A DNA stretch of 64,000 nucleotides, taken from Nonomuraea spiralis. GTDB taxonomy: Bacteria > Actinomycetota > Actinomycetes > Streptosporangiales > Streptosporangiaceae. Of the stretch, positions 44,660-52,301 are shown in pieces. Both the position numbers and the translations under genes were made by a program. The DNA lies in the NCBI RefSeq assembly GCF_014648435.1, contig NZ_BMRC01000016.1, forward strand, positions 62,001-126,000. Reading direction: 5' to 3'. The notes beneath the pieces were generated by a model. It was not told where the DNA came from, searched no databases, and worked only from the letters and a program-made list of their open reading frames with translations. How positions within the stretch are numbered: the stretch's first letter is position 1; the number at the start of each line of letters is the position of its first letter.

Positions 44660-44699
44660 TGCGGTTATGTCCGGCGCTGGCGCGCCGGACATAACCGCA
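44660..44699 (-). terminator. Perfect 18-bp hairpin after malate synthase
   Basis: TGCGGTTATGTCCGGCGC and its exact complement flank a TGGC loop. It begins 11 bp beyond the aceB stop on the minus strand and precedes the glcD promoter region, fitting a terminator between the two units. No U-run follows it. The arm shares GCGG-TATGTCC with the repeats just upstream of glcD. Confidence 0.65.
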
Positions 44700-44710
44700 A
44701 ATTTCACCAT

Positions 44711-46288
44711 CTACGGCATTTGCGCGTACGCCGGCAGCGTCAGGAACTCGGCGAAGTCGTCGTCCAGCGCCACCTCCTTGAACAGCGCCGTCGCCTGCCC
44801 GAACAGCCGCTCGTCGTAGCCCGGCTCGGCGGAGATCCGGTCCAGCTCCTCGGCGATGATCCGCTCCACGAGCTCCTTGGTCACCTGCTCACCGGTGTCG
44901 GCCAGCGTGATGTCGTTGTGGATCCACTGCCAGATCTGCGAACGCGAGATCTCGGCCGTCGCGGCGTCCTCCATGAGGTTGTGGATCGCGACCGCGCCCA
45001 GCCCGCCCATCCACGCGGCCAGGTAGCGCAGGGCCACGTCGACGTTGTTGCGCAGGCCCGTCTCGGTGATCTCACCGGGCGTCTCGGACACCGACAGCAG
45101 GTCGGCGGCCGACACGCTGACGTCCTCGCGCAGCCGGTCGAGCTGGTTGGGCCGCGACCCGAGCACGCCGTCGAACACCTCGCGGCACACCGGCACCAGG
45201 TCCGGATGCGCCACCCACGAGCCGTCGAACCCATCGCCCGACTCGCGCTTCTTGTCCGCCCGCACCTTCTCCAGCGCCACCGCGTTCACCTCGGGGTCGC
45301 GCCGCGAGGGGATGAACGCCGCCATCCCGCCGATGGCGTGCGCGCCGCGCTTGTGACACGTACGCACCAGCAGTTCGGTGTAGGCCCGCATGAACGGCGC
45401 CGTCATGGTCACCGCGTTCCGCTCGGGCAGCAGGAACTCCCGCCCCCGCGTACGGAACTTCTTGATCACGCTGAACAGGTAGTCCCAGCGTCCCGCGTTG
45501 AGCCCGGCCGAGTGGTCGCGCAGCTCGTAGAGGATCTCCTCCATCTCGAACGCCGCCGGACAGGTCTCGATGAGCACGGTCGCCCTGATGGTCCCGTACG
45601 GGATGCCGAGCAGCTCCTGCGCCCGCGTGAACACGTCGTTCCAGAGTCGCGCCTCCAGGTGCGACTCCATCTTCGGCAGGTAGAAGTACGGCCCCTTGCC
45701 CTTGTCGAGCTGCCGCCGCGCGCAGTGGAAGAAGTACAGCCCGAAGTCGAAGATCGACGCCGACACCGGCCGCCCGTCCACCTGGGCGTGCTTCTCGTCC
45801 AGGTGCCAGCCGCGCGGACGCACCACGATCGTGGCCAGCTCGTCGTCGGGCCCGAGCGCGTACGTCTTGCCGCCGGTCTCGAAGTCGATCGCCCGGTCGA
45901 GCGCCTCGCGCAGGTTGAGCTGCCCGGACACGCAGTTCTCCCAGAGGGGGGAGTTGGCGTCCTCGAAGTCGGCCAGCCACACCTTGGCGCCCGAATTGAG
46001 CGCGTTGATGGTCATCTTCCTGTCGACCGGGCCGGTGATCTCGACGCGGCGGTCCTCCAGGCCGGGGGCCGGCGGCGCGACCCGCCACTCGCCCTCCCTG
46101 ACCTCCTTGGTCTCCGGCAGGAAGTCGAGCGTCCCGCCGGCCGACAGCTCCGCCTGCCGCGTCTGGCGGGCGTCGAGCAGCTCCAGCCGCCTGGCGCCGA
46201 ACTCCCGCTGGAGAGCCGCCACGAAGTCGAGCGCCTCCGGCGTGAGGATCTCGTCGAACCGTTCGAGCATCGGGCCGGTGATCTCCAT
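44711..46288 (-). CDS. aceB: Malate synthase A
   Basis: The 525-residue enzyme of the AceB type condenses glyoxylate with acetyl-CoA to form malate. Signatures include ADFEDANSPLWENCV, TIVVRPRGWHLDEKH, PYFYLPKMESHLEARLW, VLIETCPAAFEMEEILYELR, NAGRWDYLFSVIKKF and GGMAAFIPSRRD with the catalytic region. ATG 46288 is supported by AGAGG 4 nt upstream; an upstream ATG in the same frame would put an operator inside the gene. Two TTC-N9-GAA palindromes lie directly upstream. No isocitrate lyase gene is in the window, so glyoxylate probably comes from GlcDEF. Confidence 0.95.
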   Translation of the reverse strand: MEITGPMLERFDEILTPEALDFVAALQREFGARRLELLDARQTRQAELSAGGTLDFLPETKEVREGEWRVAPPAPGLEDRRVEITGPVDRKMTINALNSGAKVWLADFEDANSPLWENCVSGQLNLREALDRAIDFETGGKTYALGPDDELATIVVRPRGWHLDEKHAQVDGRPVSASIFDFGLYFFHCARRQLDKGKGPYFYLPKMESHLEARLWNDVFTRAQELLGIPYGTIRATVLIETCPAAFEMEEILYELRDHSAGLNAGRWDYLFSVIKKFRTRGREFLLPERNAVTMTAPFMRAYTELLVRTCHKRGAHAIGGMAAFIPSRRDPEVNAVALEKVRADKKRESGDGFDGSWVAHPDLVPVCREVFDGVLGSRPNQLDRLREDVSVSAADLLSVSETPGEITETGLRNNVDVALRYLAAWMGGLGAVAIHNLMEDAATAEISRSQIWQWIHNDITLADTGEQVTKELVERIIAEELDRISAEPGYDERLFGQATALFKEVALDDDFAEFLTLPAYAQMP

Positions 46289-46296
46289 GTCCCCTC

Positions 46297-46334
46297 TTTT
46301 CCGCATCATGGAAAACAAATTCTGGATTGTGGAA
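46297..46334 (-). promoter_or_regulatory. Two tandem IclR-like operator candidates upstream of aceB
   Basis: TTTTCC-N7-GGAAAA (46297-46315) is a perfect inverted repeat. TTC-N9-GAA occurs at 46299-46313 and again at 46320-46334, exactly 21 bp apart, two helical turns. The sequence type resembles IclR-family operators (TTCC-GGAA dyads). Two iclR genes lie within 6 kb. The sites are 9-46 bp before the aceB start, well placed for repression. Confidence 0.55.
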
Positions 46335-46444
46335 GTGAAGCTACCCCTGCCAGGGATCCCGGGTCAAAGGCTGGGGTATCCCTGGGTCGTCTTCGGGGGC
46401 ATCCCCGATGCGGGAGGTGTCATGCCCGCGAAAGGATCGGAGGC

Positions 46445-47137
46445 ATGAAGACGATTGCTGTGGCGGGCGGGCTGCTGGCCGCCGCGCTGGTGCTGACGGG
46501 CTGCCGGATCGAGAGCTTCGGCGGTTCCACGAACCAGGACACCGTGTCCTACGAGGTGAAGGACAAGGTTTCCAAGCTGCAGGTCAAGAGTGACGCCGGA
46601 GACACCGTGATCACCGAGACCGACGGCACGGCCATCCGCGTCATCGAGACGTTGCGCTGGCGGGGCGACGACAAGCCCCGGCCGCAGCACAAGGTCGAGG
46701 GCCAGGCGCTCTTCGTGACGTACGACTGCCCGTCGAACTGGGGGAGCTGCAGCGTCGACTACAAGATCGAGATCCCCAAGGGCCTTGCCGTCGACCTCGA
46801 CAGCGGTTCGGGCGACATCACCCTGCGGGCGCTGAGCGGCCAGCTCGACGTCGAACTCGGCTCCGGTGACATCGACGGCTCGAACATCACGGGCAAGAAG
46901 GCGTACGTCAAGGCCGGATCGGGCAACGTCGAGCTCAAGTACGCCGCCGCGCCCGACACCGCGGAGCTGGAGTGCGGCTCGGGTGACATCACCCTGCGGG
47001 TGCCCACCGGGGCCTACGACATCAAGACCGACGTGGGGTCCGGCGACGCCACCGTACCGATCAAGTCCGACCCGGCCTCGCCCCACAAGATCTCCCTGAC
47101 CGCGGGTTCCGGCGACGTGGTGGTGTCCGCGGGATAA
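46445..47137 (+). CDS. DUF4097-type beta-helix lipoprotein
   Basis: The 230-residue protein has a lipoprotein signal (LVLTGC) and a repetitive beta-strand domain with SGSGDITL, LGSGDIDG, AGSGNVEL, CGSGDITL, VGSGDATV and AGSGDVVV at about 20-residue spacing. This right-handed beta-helix pattern is typical of DUF4097 adhesin-like proteins. It should sit on the outer face of the membrane; no activity is known. It is divergent from aceB. An 8-bp inverted repeat CCAGGGAT / ATCCCTGG (46350-46357, 46378-46385) lies in its leader. Confidence 0.85.
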   Translation: MKTIAVAGGLLAAALVLTGCRIESFGGSTNQDTVSYEVKDKVSKLQVKSDAGDTVITETDGTAIRVIETLRWRGDDKPRPQHKVEGQALFVTYDCPSNWGSCSVDYKIEIPKGLAVDLDSGSGDITLRALSGQLDVELGSGDIDGSNITGKKAYVKAGSGNVELKYAAAPDTAELECGSGDITLRVPTGAYDIKTDVGSGDATVPIKSDPASPHKISLTAGSGDVVVSAG

Positions 47138-47213
47138 CCAGGTGATGACTCCCGGGATGTCGTGCCACCATCGTGGGAAGACACCGAGGTGTCCAGACGT
47201 TTCCCTCATAGAG

Positions 47214-48635
47214 ATGACACGAATGCACGAATACACCGCGCTCGACGAGTTCGAGACCGGCGACATGGACCTCGAGGAGCGCCAGGCGCTGCGCCGCGTG
47301 GCGGGCCTCTCCACCGAACTCCAGGATGTCTCCGAGGTCGAGTACCGGCAGCTGCGGCTCGAGCGGGTCGTCCTTGTCGGCGTCTGGACCTCCGGCACAG
47401 CCGAGGACGCCGAGAATTCCCTGCTGGAGCTCAAGCTCCTGGCCGAGACGGCCGGGTCCGAGGTGCTCGAAGGGCTCATCCAGCGGCGCCAGAAGCCCGA
47501 CCCGGCCACGTACATCGGCTCGGGCAAGGCCCTGGAGCTGCGCGACGTGGTCGACTCGACCGGCGCCGACACCGTCATCTGCGACGGCGAGCTGACCCCC
47601 GGTCAGCTCCGCCAGCTCGAGGAGACGGTCAAGGTCAAGGTCATCGACCGTACTGCGCTGATCCTCGACATCTTCGCCCAGCACGCCAAGAGCCGCGAGG
47701 GCAAGGCCCAGGTCGAGCTGGCGCAGCTGCAGTACCTGCTGCCGCGCCTGCGAGGCTGGGGTGGCAACCTGTCCCGCCAGGTCGGCGGCCGCGCCGCGGG
47801 CGGCGTGGGCATCGGCGGCCGCGGCCCCGGTGAGACCAAGATCGAGCTAGACCGGCGCCGCATCCGCGAGCGCATGTCCAAGCTGCGCCGCCAGATCAGC
47901 GGCATGTCCACCTCGCGCGAGACCATGCGCCACCGGCGCCAGCATCGCGAGGTCCCGGCCGTGGCCATCGCGGGTTACACCAACGCGGGCAAGTCCTCGC
48001 TGCTCAACCGCATCACCGGTGCGGGCGTGCTGGTCGAGGACGCGCTGTTCGCCACGCTCGACCCGACCGTACGCCGCGCGCGCACGCCGGAGGGCCGGCT
48101 GTTCACGATCGCCGACACCGTCGGGTTCGTCCGCCACCTGCCCCACCAGCTCATCGAGGCGTTCCGGTCCACGCTGGAGGAGGTCGCCGACGCCGACCTG
48201 ATCCTGCACGTGGTCGACGGCTCGCACCCCGACCCCGAGGGGCAGCTCGCGGCCGTCCGCGAGGTGTTCGCCGACATCGAGGGCGCCTCCGAGGTGCCCG
48301 AGGTCGTGGTGATCAACAAGGCCGACGCGGCCGACCAGGAGGTGCTCGACCGCATCGCCAGGCGCGAGCGCGACAGCATCGTGGTCTCGGCCCGTACCGG
48401 CAAGGGCGTCACCGAGCTCATGCGGCTCATCGAGGAGCGGTTGCCGCGCCTCGACCACGAGATCCACCTGCTGGTGCCCTACGACCGGGGCGACCTCGTC
48501 TCGCGTGCCCACAAGGAGGGCGAGGTGCTCTCCGTCGAGCACGTCGGTGACGGCACCGTCCTGCACGCCCGCGTGTTGCCGAGCCTGTTCCAGGAGCTGG
48601 AGCGGGTAGGTAAGCCGGTCGAACGCGTCTCTTAG
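47214..48635 (+). CDS. hflX: GTPase HflX (ribosome-splitting/stress GTPase)
   Basis: The 473-residue protein has an N-terminal HflX domain (YIGSGKALELRDVV, DRTALILDIFAQHAKSREG, GGRGPGETKIELDRRRIR) and a GTPase domain. The G1 motif is GYTNAGKSSLLNR, G3 is DTVGFVRHLPHQL and G4 is NKAD; the C-terminal part is small. HflX binds stalled or idle ribosomes and splits them. The start is uncertain: ATG 47214 is given, 47223 is possible, and 47142 would add a non-conserved tail. Two terminator hairpins follow. Confidence 0.93.
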   Translation: MTRMHEYTALDEFETGDMDLEERQALRRVAGLSTELQDVSEVEYRQLRLERVVLVGVWTSGTAEDAENSLLELKLLAETAGSEVLEGLIQRRQKPDPATYIGSGKALELRDVVDSTGADTVICDGELTPGQLRQLEETVKVKVIDRTALILDIFAQHAKSREGKAQVELAQLQYLLPRLRGWGGNLSRQVGGRAAGGVGIGGRGPGETKIELDRRRIRERMSKLRRQISGMSTSRETMRHRRQHREVPAVAIAGYTNAGKSSLLNRITGAGVLVEDALFATLDPTVRRARTPEGRLFTIADTVGFVRHLPHQLIEAFRSTLEEVADADLILHVVDGSHPDPEGQLAAVREVFADIEGASEVPEVVVINKADAADQEVLDRIARRERDSIVVSARTGKGVTELMRLIEERLPRLDHEIHLLVPYDRGDLVSRAHKEGEVLSVEHVGDGTVLHARVLPSLFQELERVGKPVERVS

Positions 48636-48645
48636 CGGGACGGCT

Positions 48646-48680
48646 GGGCAGCTCTCGCTCAAAGTAGCGCAGAGCTGCCC
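48646..48680 (+). terminator. First hairpin after hflX
   Basis: GGGCAGCTCT (48646-48655) pairs with AGAGCTGCCC (48671-48680), and an inner CGCT/AGCG pair extends the stem. It starts 11 bp after the hflX stop. Confidence 0.65.
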
Positions 48681-48721
48681 AAATAGGGCAGTGGTCCGCG
48701 AACCCCGGGATTGCTAGGATG

Positions 48722-48748
48722 GCCAGACCTAACGTTGGTCTGGCTTTT
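48722..48748 (+). terminator. Second, U-rich terminator after hflX
   Basis: GCCAGACC - 7-nt loop - GGTCTGGC followed by TTTT (48745-48748) is a textbook intrinsic terminator, rare in such GC-rich DNA. It backs up the first hairpin and isolates hutI from hflX. Confidence 0.8.
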
Positions 48749-48978
48749 GGGTTTCGGTTCTGGGTTTCGGATGATGACGTCGAGTGCCACAGTCGTCAGC
48801 GGGGGCCAGGGGGCAAGGCGTGCCCGGGTGACGGATGGGATGAGTGGTCTTTCTTCCGAATAACCCTGTACACCAAGCCCGGCTGTGAAATAACGTAACT
48901 GAACTGAAATCGTCGGATCATGTCTCTGGCGATACGGTCACCGCACAACATCACGCGGATGAGAGCAGGAGACCCCCC
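48749..48978 (+). promoter_or_regulatory. Gene-free upstream region of the hutI unit
   Basis: From 48636 to 48978 there is no gene: two terminators come first, then this 230-bp stretch. It contains an A/T-richer patch near 48855-48910 (for example GAAATAACGTAACTGAACTG) that probably holds the promoter or an operator for the hut genes. I could not fix a -35/-10 pair. Confidence 0.4.
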
Positions 48979-49065
48979 ATGTCGTCCGGACCCGGAGCGG
49001 ACTCAGTGGGCGCGGCACAGGCCGTGCGCCGGGTGCTGCGCCTGCGCGGGGCGGTGGTGCGATGA
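48979..49065 (+). CDS. 28-residue micro-ORF coupled to hutI
   Basis: ATG at 48979 has AGGAG about 8 nt upstream, the best ribosome binding site in the area. It encodes MSSGPGADSVGAAQAVRRVL and then RLRGAVVR. Its TGA (49063-49065) overlaps the hutI ATG (49062) as ATGA. hutI itself has only GC-rich coding sequence upstream and so probably depends on this ORF for translation. The peptide has an amphipathic Arg/Val/Leu end and no His residues, so it is not a histidine attenuator. Function unknown; a pure coupling leader is the simplest reading. Confidence 0.6.
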   Translation: MSSGPGADSVGAAQAVRRVLRLRGAVVR

Positions 49066-50270
49066 CCGTTCGACTCTTGACCAACATCGGCCGCCTGTGG
49101 ACGGGCAACGAGGTCCTCAGCAACGCGGCCATCCTCGTGCACAACGACCGCATCGCCTGGGTCGGGCGGGCGCCCGACCTCCCGCAGAGCGTGCCCGGCG
49201 TCGTCGATGACATCGTCGACGTCGACCACGTGGAGAATCTCGGCGGCGCGCTCGTCACGCCCGGTCTCATCGACGCGCACACCCATCCGGTCTACGCCGG
49301 CAACCGCTACGCCGAGCTGGCGATCCGTACCGGTGGTTCCAGTGCGGCCTCGATCACCGCGGCGGGCGGCGGCGTCGGCTCCACCGTCACCGTGACGCGC
49401 GGCACCGACCCCTGGACGCTGTGCAACGGCGTGCGCGAGCGCCTGCGGAGCTGGCTGCTCAGCGGCACCACCACCGTCGAGGCCAAGACCGGCTACCACC
49501 TCACCCGCGACGGCGAGCTGGCCGACGTGAGGCTCCTGCGCGAGCTGGAGAAGGAGCCGATGATGCCGCGGGTGCACGTCACCTTCCTCGCGGCGCACGT
49601 CGTCCCGCCCGAGTACTTCGGCCGCCAGCGCGAGTACGTCGAGGCCGTGGGCGCCTGGTGCGCCGACGCGGCGGCGGCCGGCGCCGACAGCGTCGACGTC
49701 TACTGCGACGAGGGCCACTTCACCACCGAGGAGTCCCGCTGGGTCCTCGCCTCGGGCCGCAACGTCGGGCTGCTCCCGCGCATCCACGCCGGCCTGTTCA
49801 GCCGTCGCGGCGCCGTGCAACTGGCTGCCGAGCTCGGCTGCGCCTCCGCCGACGGCCTGCACCACATGTCCGACGAGGACATCGCGATCATGTCCCGTTA
49901 CGGCGTGCCCGCGGTGGTCTGCCCGGCCACGGCGCTCCAGCGCGGCCACGTGCCGCCGGTCCGCCAGATGATCAAGCACGGCGTGCAGATCGCCCTCGGC
50001 AGCGACCACAACCCCGGCTACTGCGGCATCACCTCGATGTCGCTGGTCATCGCCATGGCGGTGTCGGCGTTCGGCATGAGCGTCAACGACGCGCTGCGGG
50101 CGGCCACGCTGGGTGGCGCGACCGTGCTCGGGGCGCCCGACCGCGGGGTGCTGGCTCCCGGGCGACTGGCCGACATCGTCCAGTGGGACGCCGACCACGA
50201 GGGCGCCTTCGCCTGGTCCTTCGGGCTCAAGCCGCGCCGGGTGTGGCGGGGCGGGACGCCCGTCCAGTAA
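49062..50270 (+). CDS. hutI: Imidazolonepropionase (histidine degradation)
   Basis: The 402-residue amidohydrolase has the metal motif DAHTHPVYAG, then EAKTGYHLTRDGEL, VTFLAAHVVPPEY, the later ligand region VDVYCDEGHFT, and ALGSDHNPG with the catalytic Asp. It hydrolyses 4-imidazolone-5-propionate to N-formimino-glutamate, the third step of histidine catabolism. hutH and hutU are not in the window. ATG overlaps the stop of the preceding micro-ORF. Confidence 0.95.
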   Translation: MTVRLLTNIGRLWTGNEVLSNAAILVHNDRIAWVGRAPDLPQSVPGVVDDIVDVDHVENLGGALVTPGLIDAHTHPVYAGNRYAELAIRTGGSSAASITAAGGGVGSTVTVTRGTDPWTLCNGVRERLRSWLLSGTTTVEAKTGYHLTRDGELADVRLLRELEKEPMMPRVHVTFLAAHVVPPEYFGRQREYVEAVGAWCADAAAAGADSVDVYCDEGHFTTEESRWVLASGRNVGLLPRIHAGLFSRRGAVQLAAELGCASADGLHHMSDEDIAIMSRYGVPAVVCPATALQRGHVPPVRQMIKHGVQIALGSDHNPGYCGITSMSLVIAMAVSAFGMSVNDALRAATLGGATVLGAPDRGVLAPGRLADIVQWDADHEGAFAWSFGLKPRRVWRGGTPVQ

Positions 50271-50305
50271 CGCCGCATCCGGGATTCGGTGGCTAATCTC
50301 GGGAT

Positions 50306-51127
50306 ATGCCGCCCTCTGTCGCCGTCGTCACCGATTCCACCGCGTATCTGCCTGCCGTGCCCGGGGTGACGGTGGTGCCCGTACAGGTGGTCGACCGCGG
50401 CATCCCTCGTGACGAGGACACCTTCACCGGCGACCTCGCCGGCGTCACCACCTCGCGCCCGTCGCCCTCCCGCTTCGCCGCCTGCTACGACGCGCTGGCC
50501 GCCGCCGGCGCGACGGGTGTGGTCTCGATCCACCTGTCCGGCGAACTGTCCGGCACCGTCGACTCGGCCATGGCGGCGGCCGAGGGCGTGTCCGTGCCGG
50601 TCGAGGTGATCGACAGCCGTTCCATCGCGATGGGCCTCGGCTACCCCGTGCTGGCTGCGGCCCGTTCGGCCGCGTCCGGGGCCGCAGTGCCCGCCGTGGC
50701 CGCCGCCGCCCGCCGCGTCGCCGCCGCCACCAGGACCTTCTTCTACGTGGACACGCTGGAGTACCTGCGCCGCAGCGGTCGCATCGGCGCCGCCGCCTCG
50801 CTGTTCGGCTCGGCTCTCATGATCAAGCCGCTGCTGCACATCGTGGACGGGCGCATCTCGCTGCTGGAGAAGGTCCGTACGTCGGCGCGGGCGATCGCAC
50901 GGCTGGAGGACCTGGCGGTGGAGGCCGCGGCGGCGTACTCGGGGGTTGTGGAGGTGGCGGTGCAGCACATGGGGGCGCGGGGGCGGGCCGAGATGCTGGG
51001 CGAGCGGTTGTCCAAGCGGGCGCCGGGCGGGGTGGCCGAGGTGCGGGTGGTGGAGGTGGGGGCGGTGATCGGGGCGCATGTGGGGCCGGGGATGCTGGGG
51101 GTGACGGTCACGCCGTACGAGGGGTGA
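50306..51127 (+). CDS. DegV family fatty-acid-binding protein
   Basis: The 273-residue protein has DegV signatures: VAVVTDSTAYLP at the N-terminus, TSRPSPSRFAACYDAL, VVSIHLSGELSGTVDSA, VIDSRSIAMGLGYPVL and FYVDTLEYLRRSGRIG with SALMIKPLLHI. DegV/FakB proteins bind a fatty acid and in Firmicutes present it to the FakA kinase; no FakA is visible here. No ribosome binding site; TAATCT ends 6 nt before ATG, suggesting a leaderless mRNA. Confidence 0.92.
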   Translation: MPPSVAVVTDSTAYLPAVPGVTVVPVQVVDRGIPRDEDTFTGDLAGVTTSRPSPSRFAACYDALAAAGATGVVSIHLSGELSGTVDSAMAAAEGVSVPVEVIDSRSIAMGLGYPVLAAARSAASGAAVPAVAAAARRVAAATRTFFYVDTLEYLRRSGRIGAAASLFGSALMIKPLLHIVDGRISLLEKVRTSARAIARLEDLAVEAAAAYSGVVEVAVQHMGARGRAEMLGERLSKRAPGGVAEVRVVEVGAVIGAHVGPGMLGVTVTPYEG

Positions 51128-51161
51128 CCTGGTGCTTTCCGCGCCTGCTTTCCCGGGGCGG

Positions 51162-51170
51162 TTGTCCACA
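51162..51170 (+). promoter_or_regulatory. Isolated DnaA-box-like sequence
   Basis: TTGTCCACA matches the actinobacterial DnaA-box consensus exactly. It is embedded in the small dyad GTTG-TCCA-CAAC upstream of comEA. A single box does not make an origin; it could be a DnaA regulatory site or chance. Confidence 0.3.
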
Positions 51171-51253
51171 ACCCTCTTCGTCCCTCGCCTTGTTCATCCC
51201 CAGAACCTGATTCGGTGACTTCTGGCGGGGGGCGTGTCCCTAGGTTCGTCGGC

Positions 51254-52300
51254 GTGCGATCTCAGGACCCGACGGCGGAGCGGACCATAGCCGAATCCAG
51301 GCTACGGTCGATCACCACCCCTGCCCGTAGGCCCCGCTCAGGGCGACGCAGCATGCACCCCTACCCCGACGAGCCCTGGAACGCCCCAAAGGCGCAGCTC
51401 AAAGCCGTCCTACCGTTGGCCGAAGACCCTCGAAGGAGGCCAAGGCCCAAGCAGGGGACAAATCCCCAAGCCGAGCCTTCGACTGATGCCGAGGCCGCGG
51501 CGTGGCCCGTGCGTGGGGCGGAGCCCTGGTCCGAGGCGTGGGCCGCTTTCGAGGCCGCGCCGCGATCTGAGCACCGGGCCGATCCGCAGTCCGAGACGTG
51601 GGCTGAATCTCAGGTCGCAGAGGCCCCGTCGCGGCCCACCGGCCGTCGGCTGACGGGCAGTCCTGCCCCCATGCCTCCCACCTTCCAGGCGTTCCGGGCC
51701 GCCATCACCTCCTCCCAACCCGCCACCGCCCTCGACCTCGGCAGGCCCGGCCTGCGTGTGCTCATTGCCGTAGGCGCCCTGGCCGTCGCGACCGCCGCCT
51801 TCTTCGTCTGGCGCTCCCAGCCCACCCCCGAGCCCCTGGCACCCCCACCCGCCATCGCCCCGCTGACGCCGTCGCCCACCGCCAAGGTGACCGTCCAGGT
51901 GGCGGGCAAGATCCGTAAGCCCGGCGTCTACCTGCTTCCCCAAGGCTCCCGGGTGACGGACGTGGTGACAGCGGCAGGCGGGCTCAAGCACGGCGCCGCC
52001 ACAGGCTCCCTCAATCTGGCCAGACGCCTGATCGACGGAGAGCAGATCGTCGTGGGCGCCCCCGCAGCCGCGGCGGCTGCCGGATCTCCCGCCGTAGACC
52101 CCGCCACAACCATCCTCGACCTCAACTCCGCCACCTCCGACCAACTGGAAGACCTTCCCGGAGTAGGAGAAGTGCTGGCCGCCCGGATCGCCGAGTTCCG
52201 CGCCACCCACGGCGGCTTCACCAGCGTCGACCAACTCCGCGAGGTGAGCGGCATCGGCCCGCGGAAGTACGAGGAGATCAAGCCGAAGGTCCGCGTCTGA
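51254..52300 (+). CDS. comEA: ComEA-like helix-hairpin-helix DNA-binding protein
   Basis: The 348-residue protein has a long cytoplasmic N-terminus rich in Pro, Ala, Glu and Trp, one membrane helix (LIAVGALAVATAAFFVW), a Pro-rich spacer, an SLBB domain (VTVQVAGKIRKPGVYLLPQG) and a C-terminal HhH pair (DLNSATSDQLEDLPGVGEVLA and GGFTSVDQLREVSGIGPRKYE). It binds DNA outside the membrane and passes it to ComEC. GTG 51254 (VRSQDPTAERT) is preferred by similarity to usual actinobacterial starts. comEC follows 1 bp later. Confidence 0.9.
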   Translation: MRSQDPTAERTIAESRLRSITTPARRPRSGRRSMHPYPDEPWNAPKAQLKAVLPLAEDPRRRPRPKQGTNPQAEPSTDAEAAAWPVRGAEPWSEAWAAFEAAPRSEHRADPQSETWAESQVAEAPSRPTGRRLTGSPAPMPPTFQAFRAAITSSQPATALDLGRPGLRVLIAVGALAVATAAFFVWRSQPTPEPLAPPPAIAPLTPSPTAKVTVQVAGKIRKPGVYLLPQGSRVTDVVTAAGGLKHGAATGSLNLARRLIDGEQIVVGAPAAAAAAGSPAVDPATTILDLNSATSDQLEDLPGVGEVLAARIAEFRATHGGFTSVDQLREVSGIGPRKYEEIKPKVRV

Positions 52301-52301
52301 C

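Noticed and set aside
44567..44699. Possible complete insertion sequence
   Set aside because: Only about 130 bp with repeats; no transposase, no matching opposite end and no target duplication found.
47142..47213. Upstream ATG as the hflX start
   Set aside because: It adds 24 residues (including a Cys/His/Pro-rich stretch) unlike HflX N-termini, and lies 5 bp from the previous stop without a good ribosome binding site.
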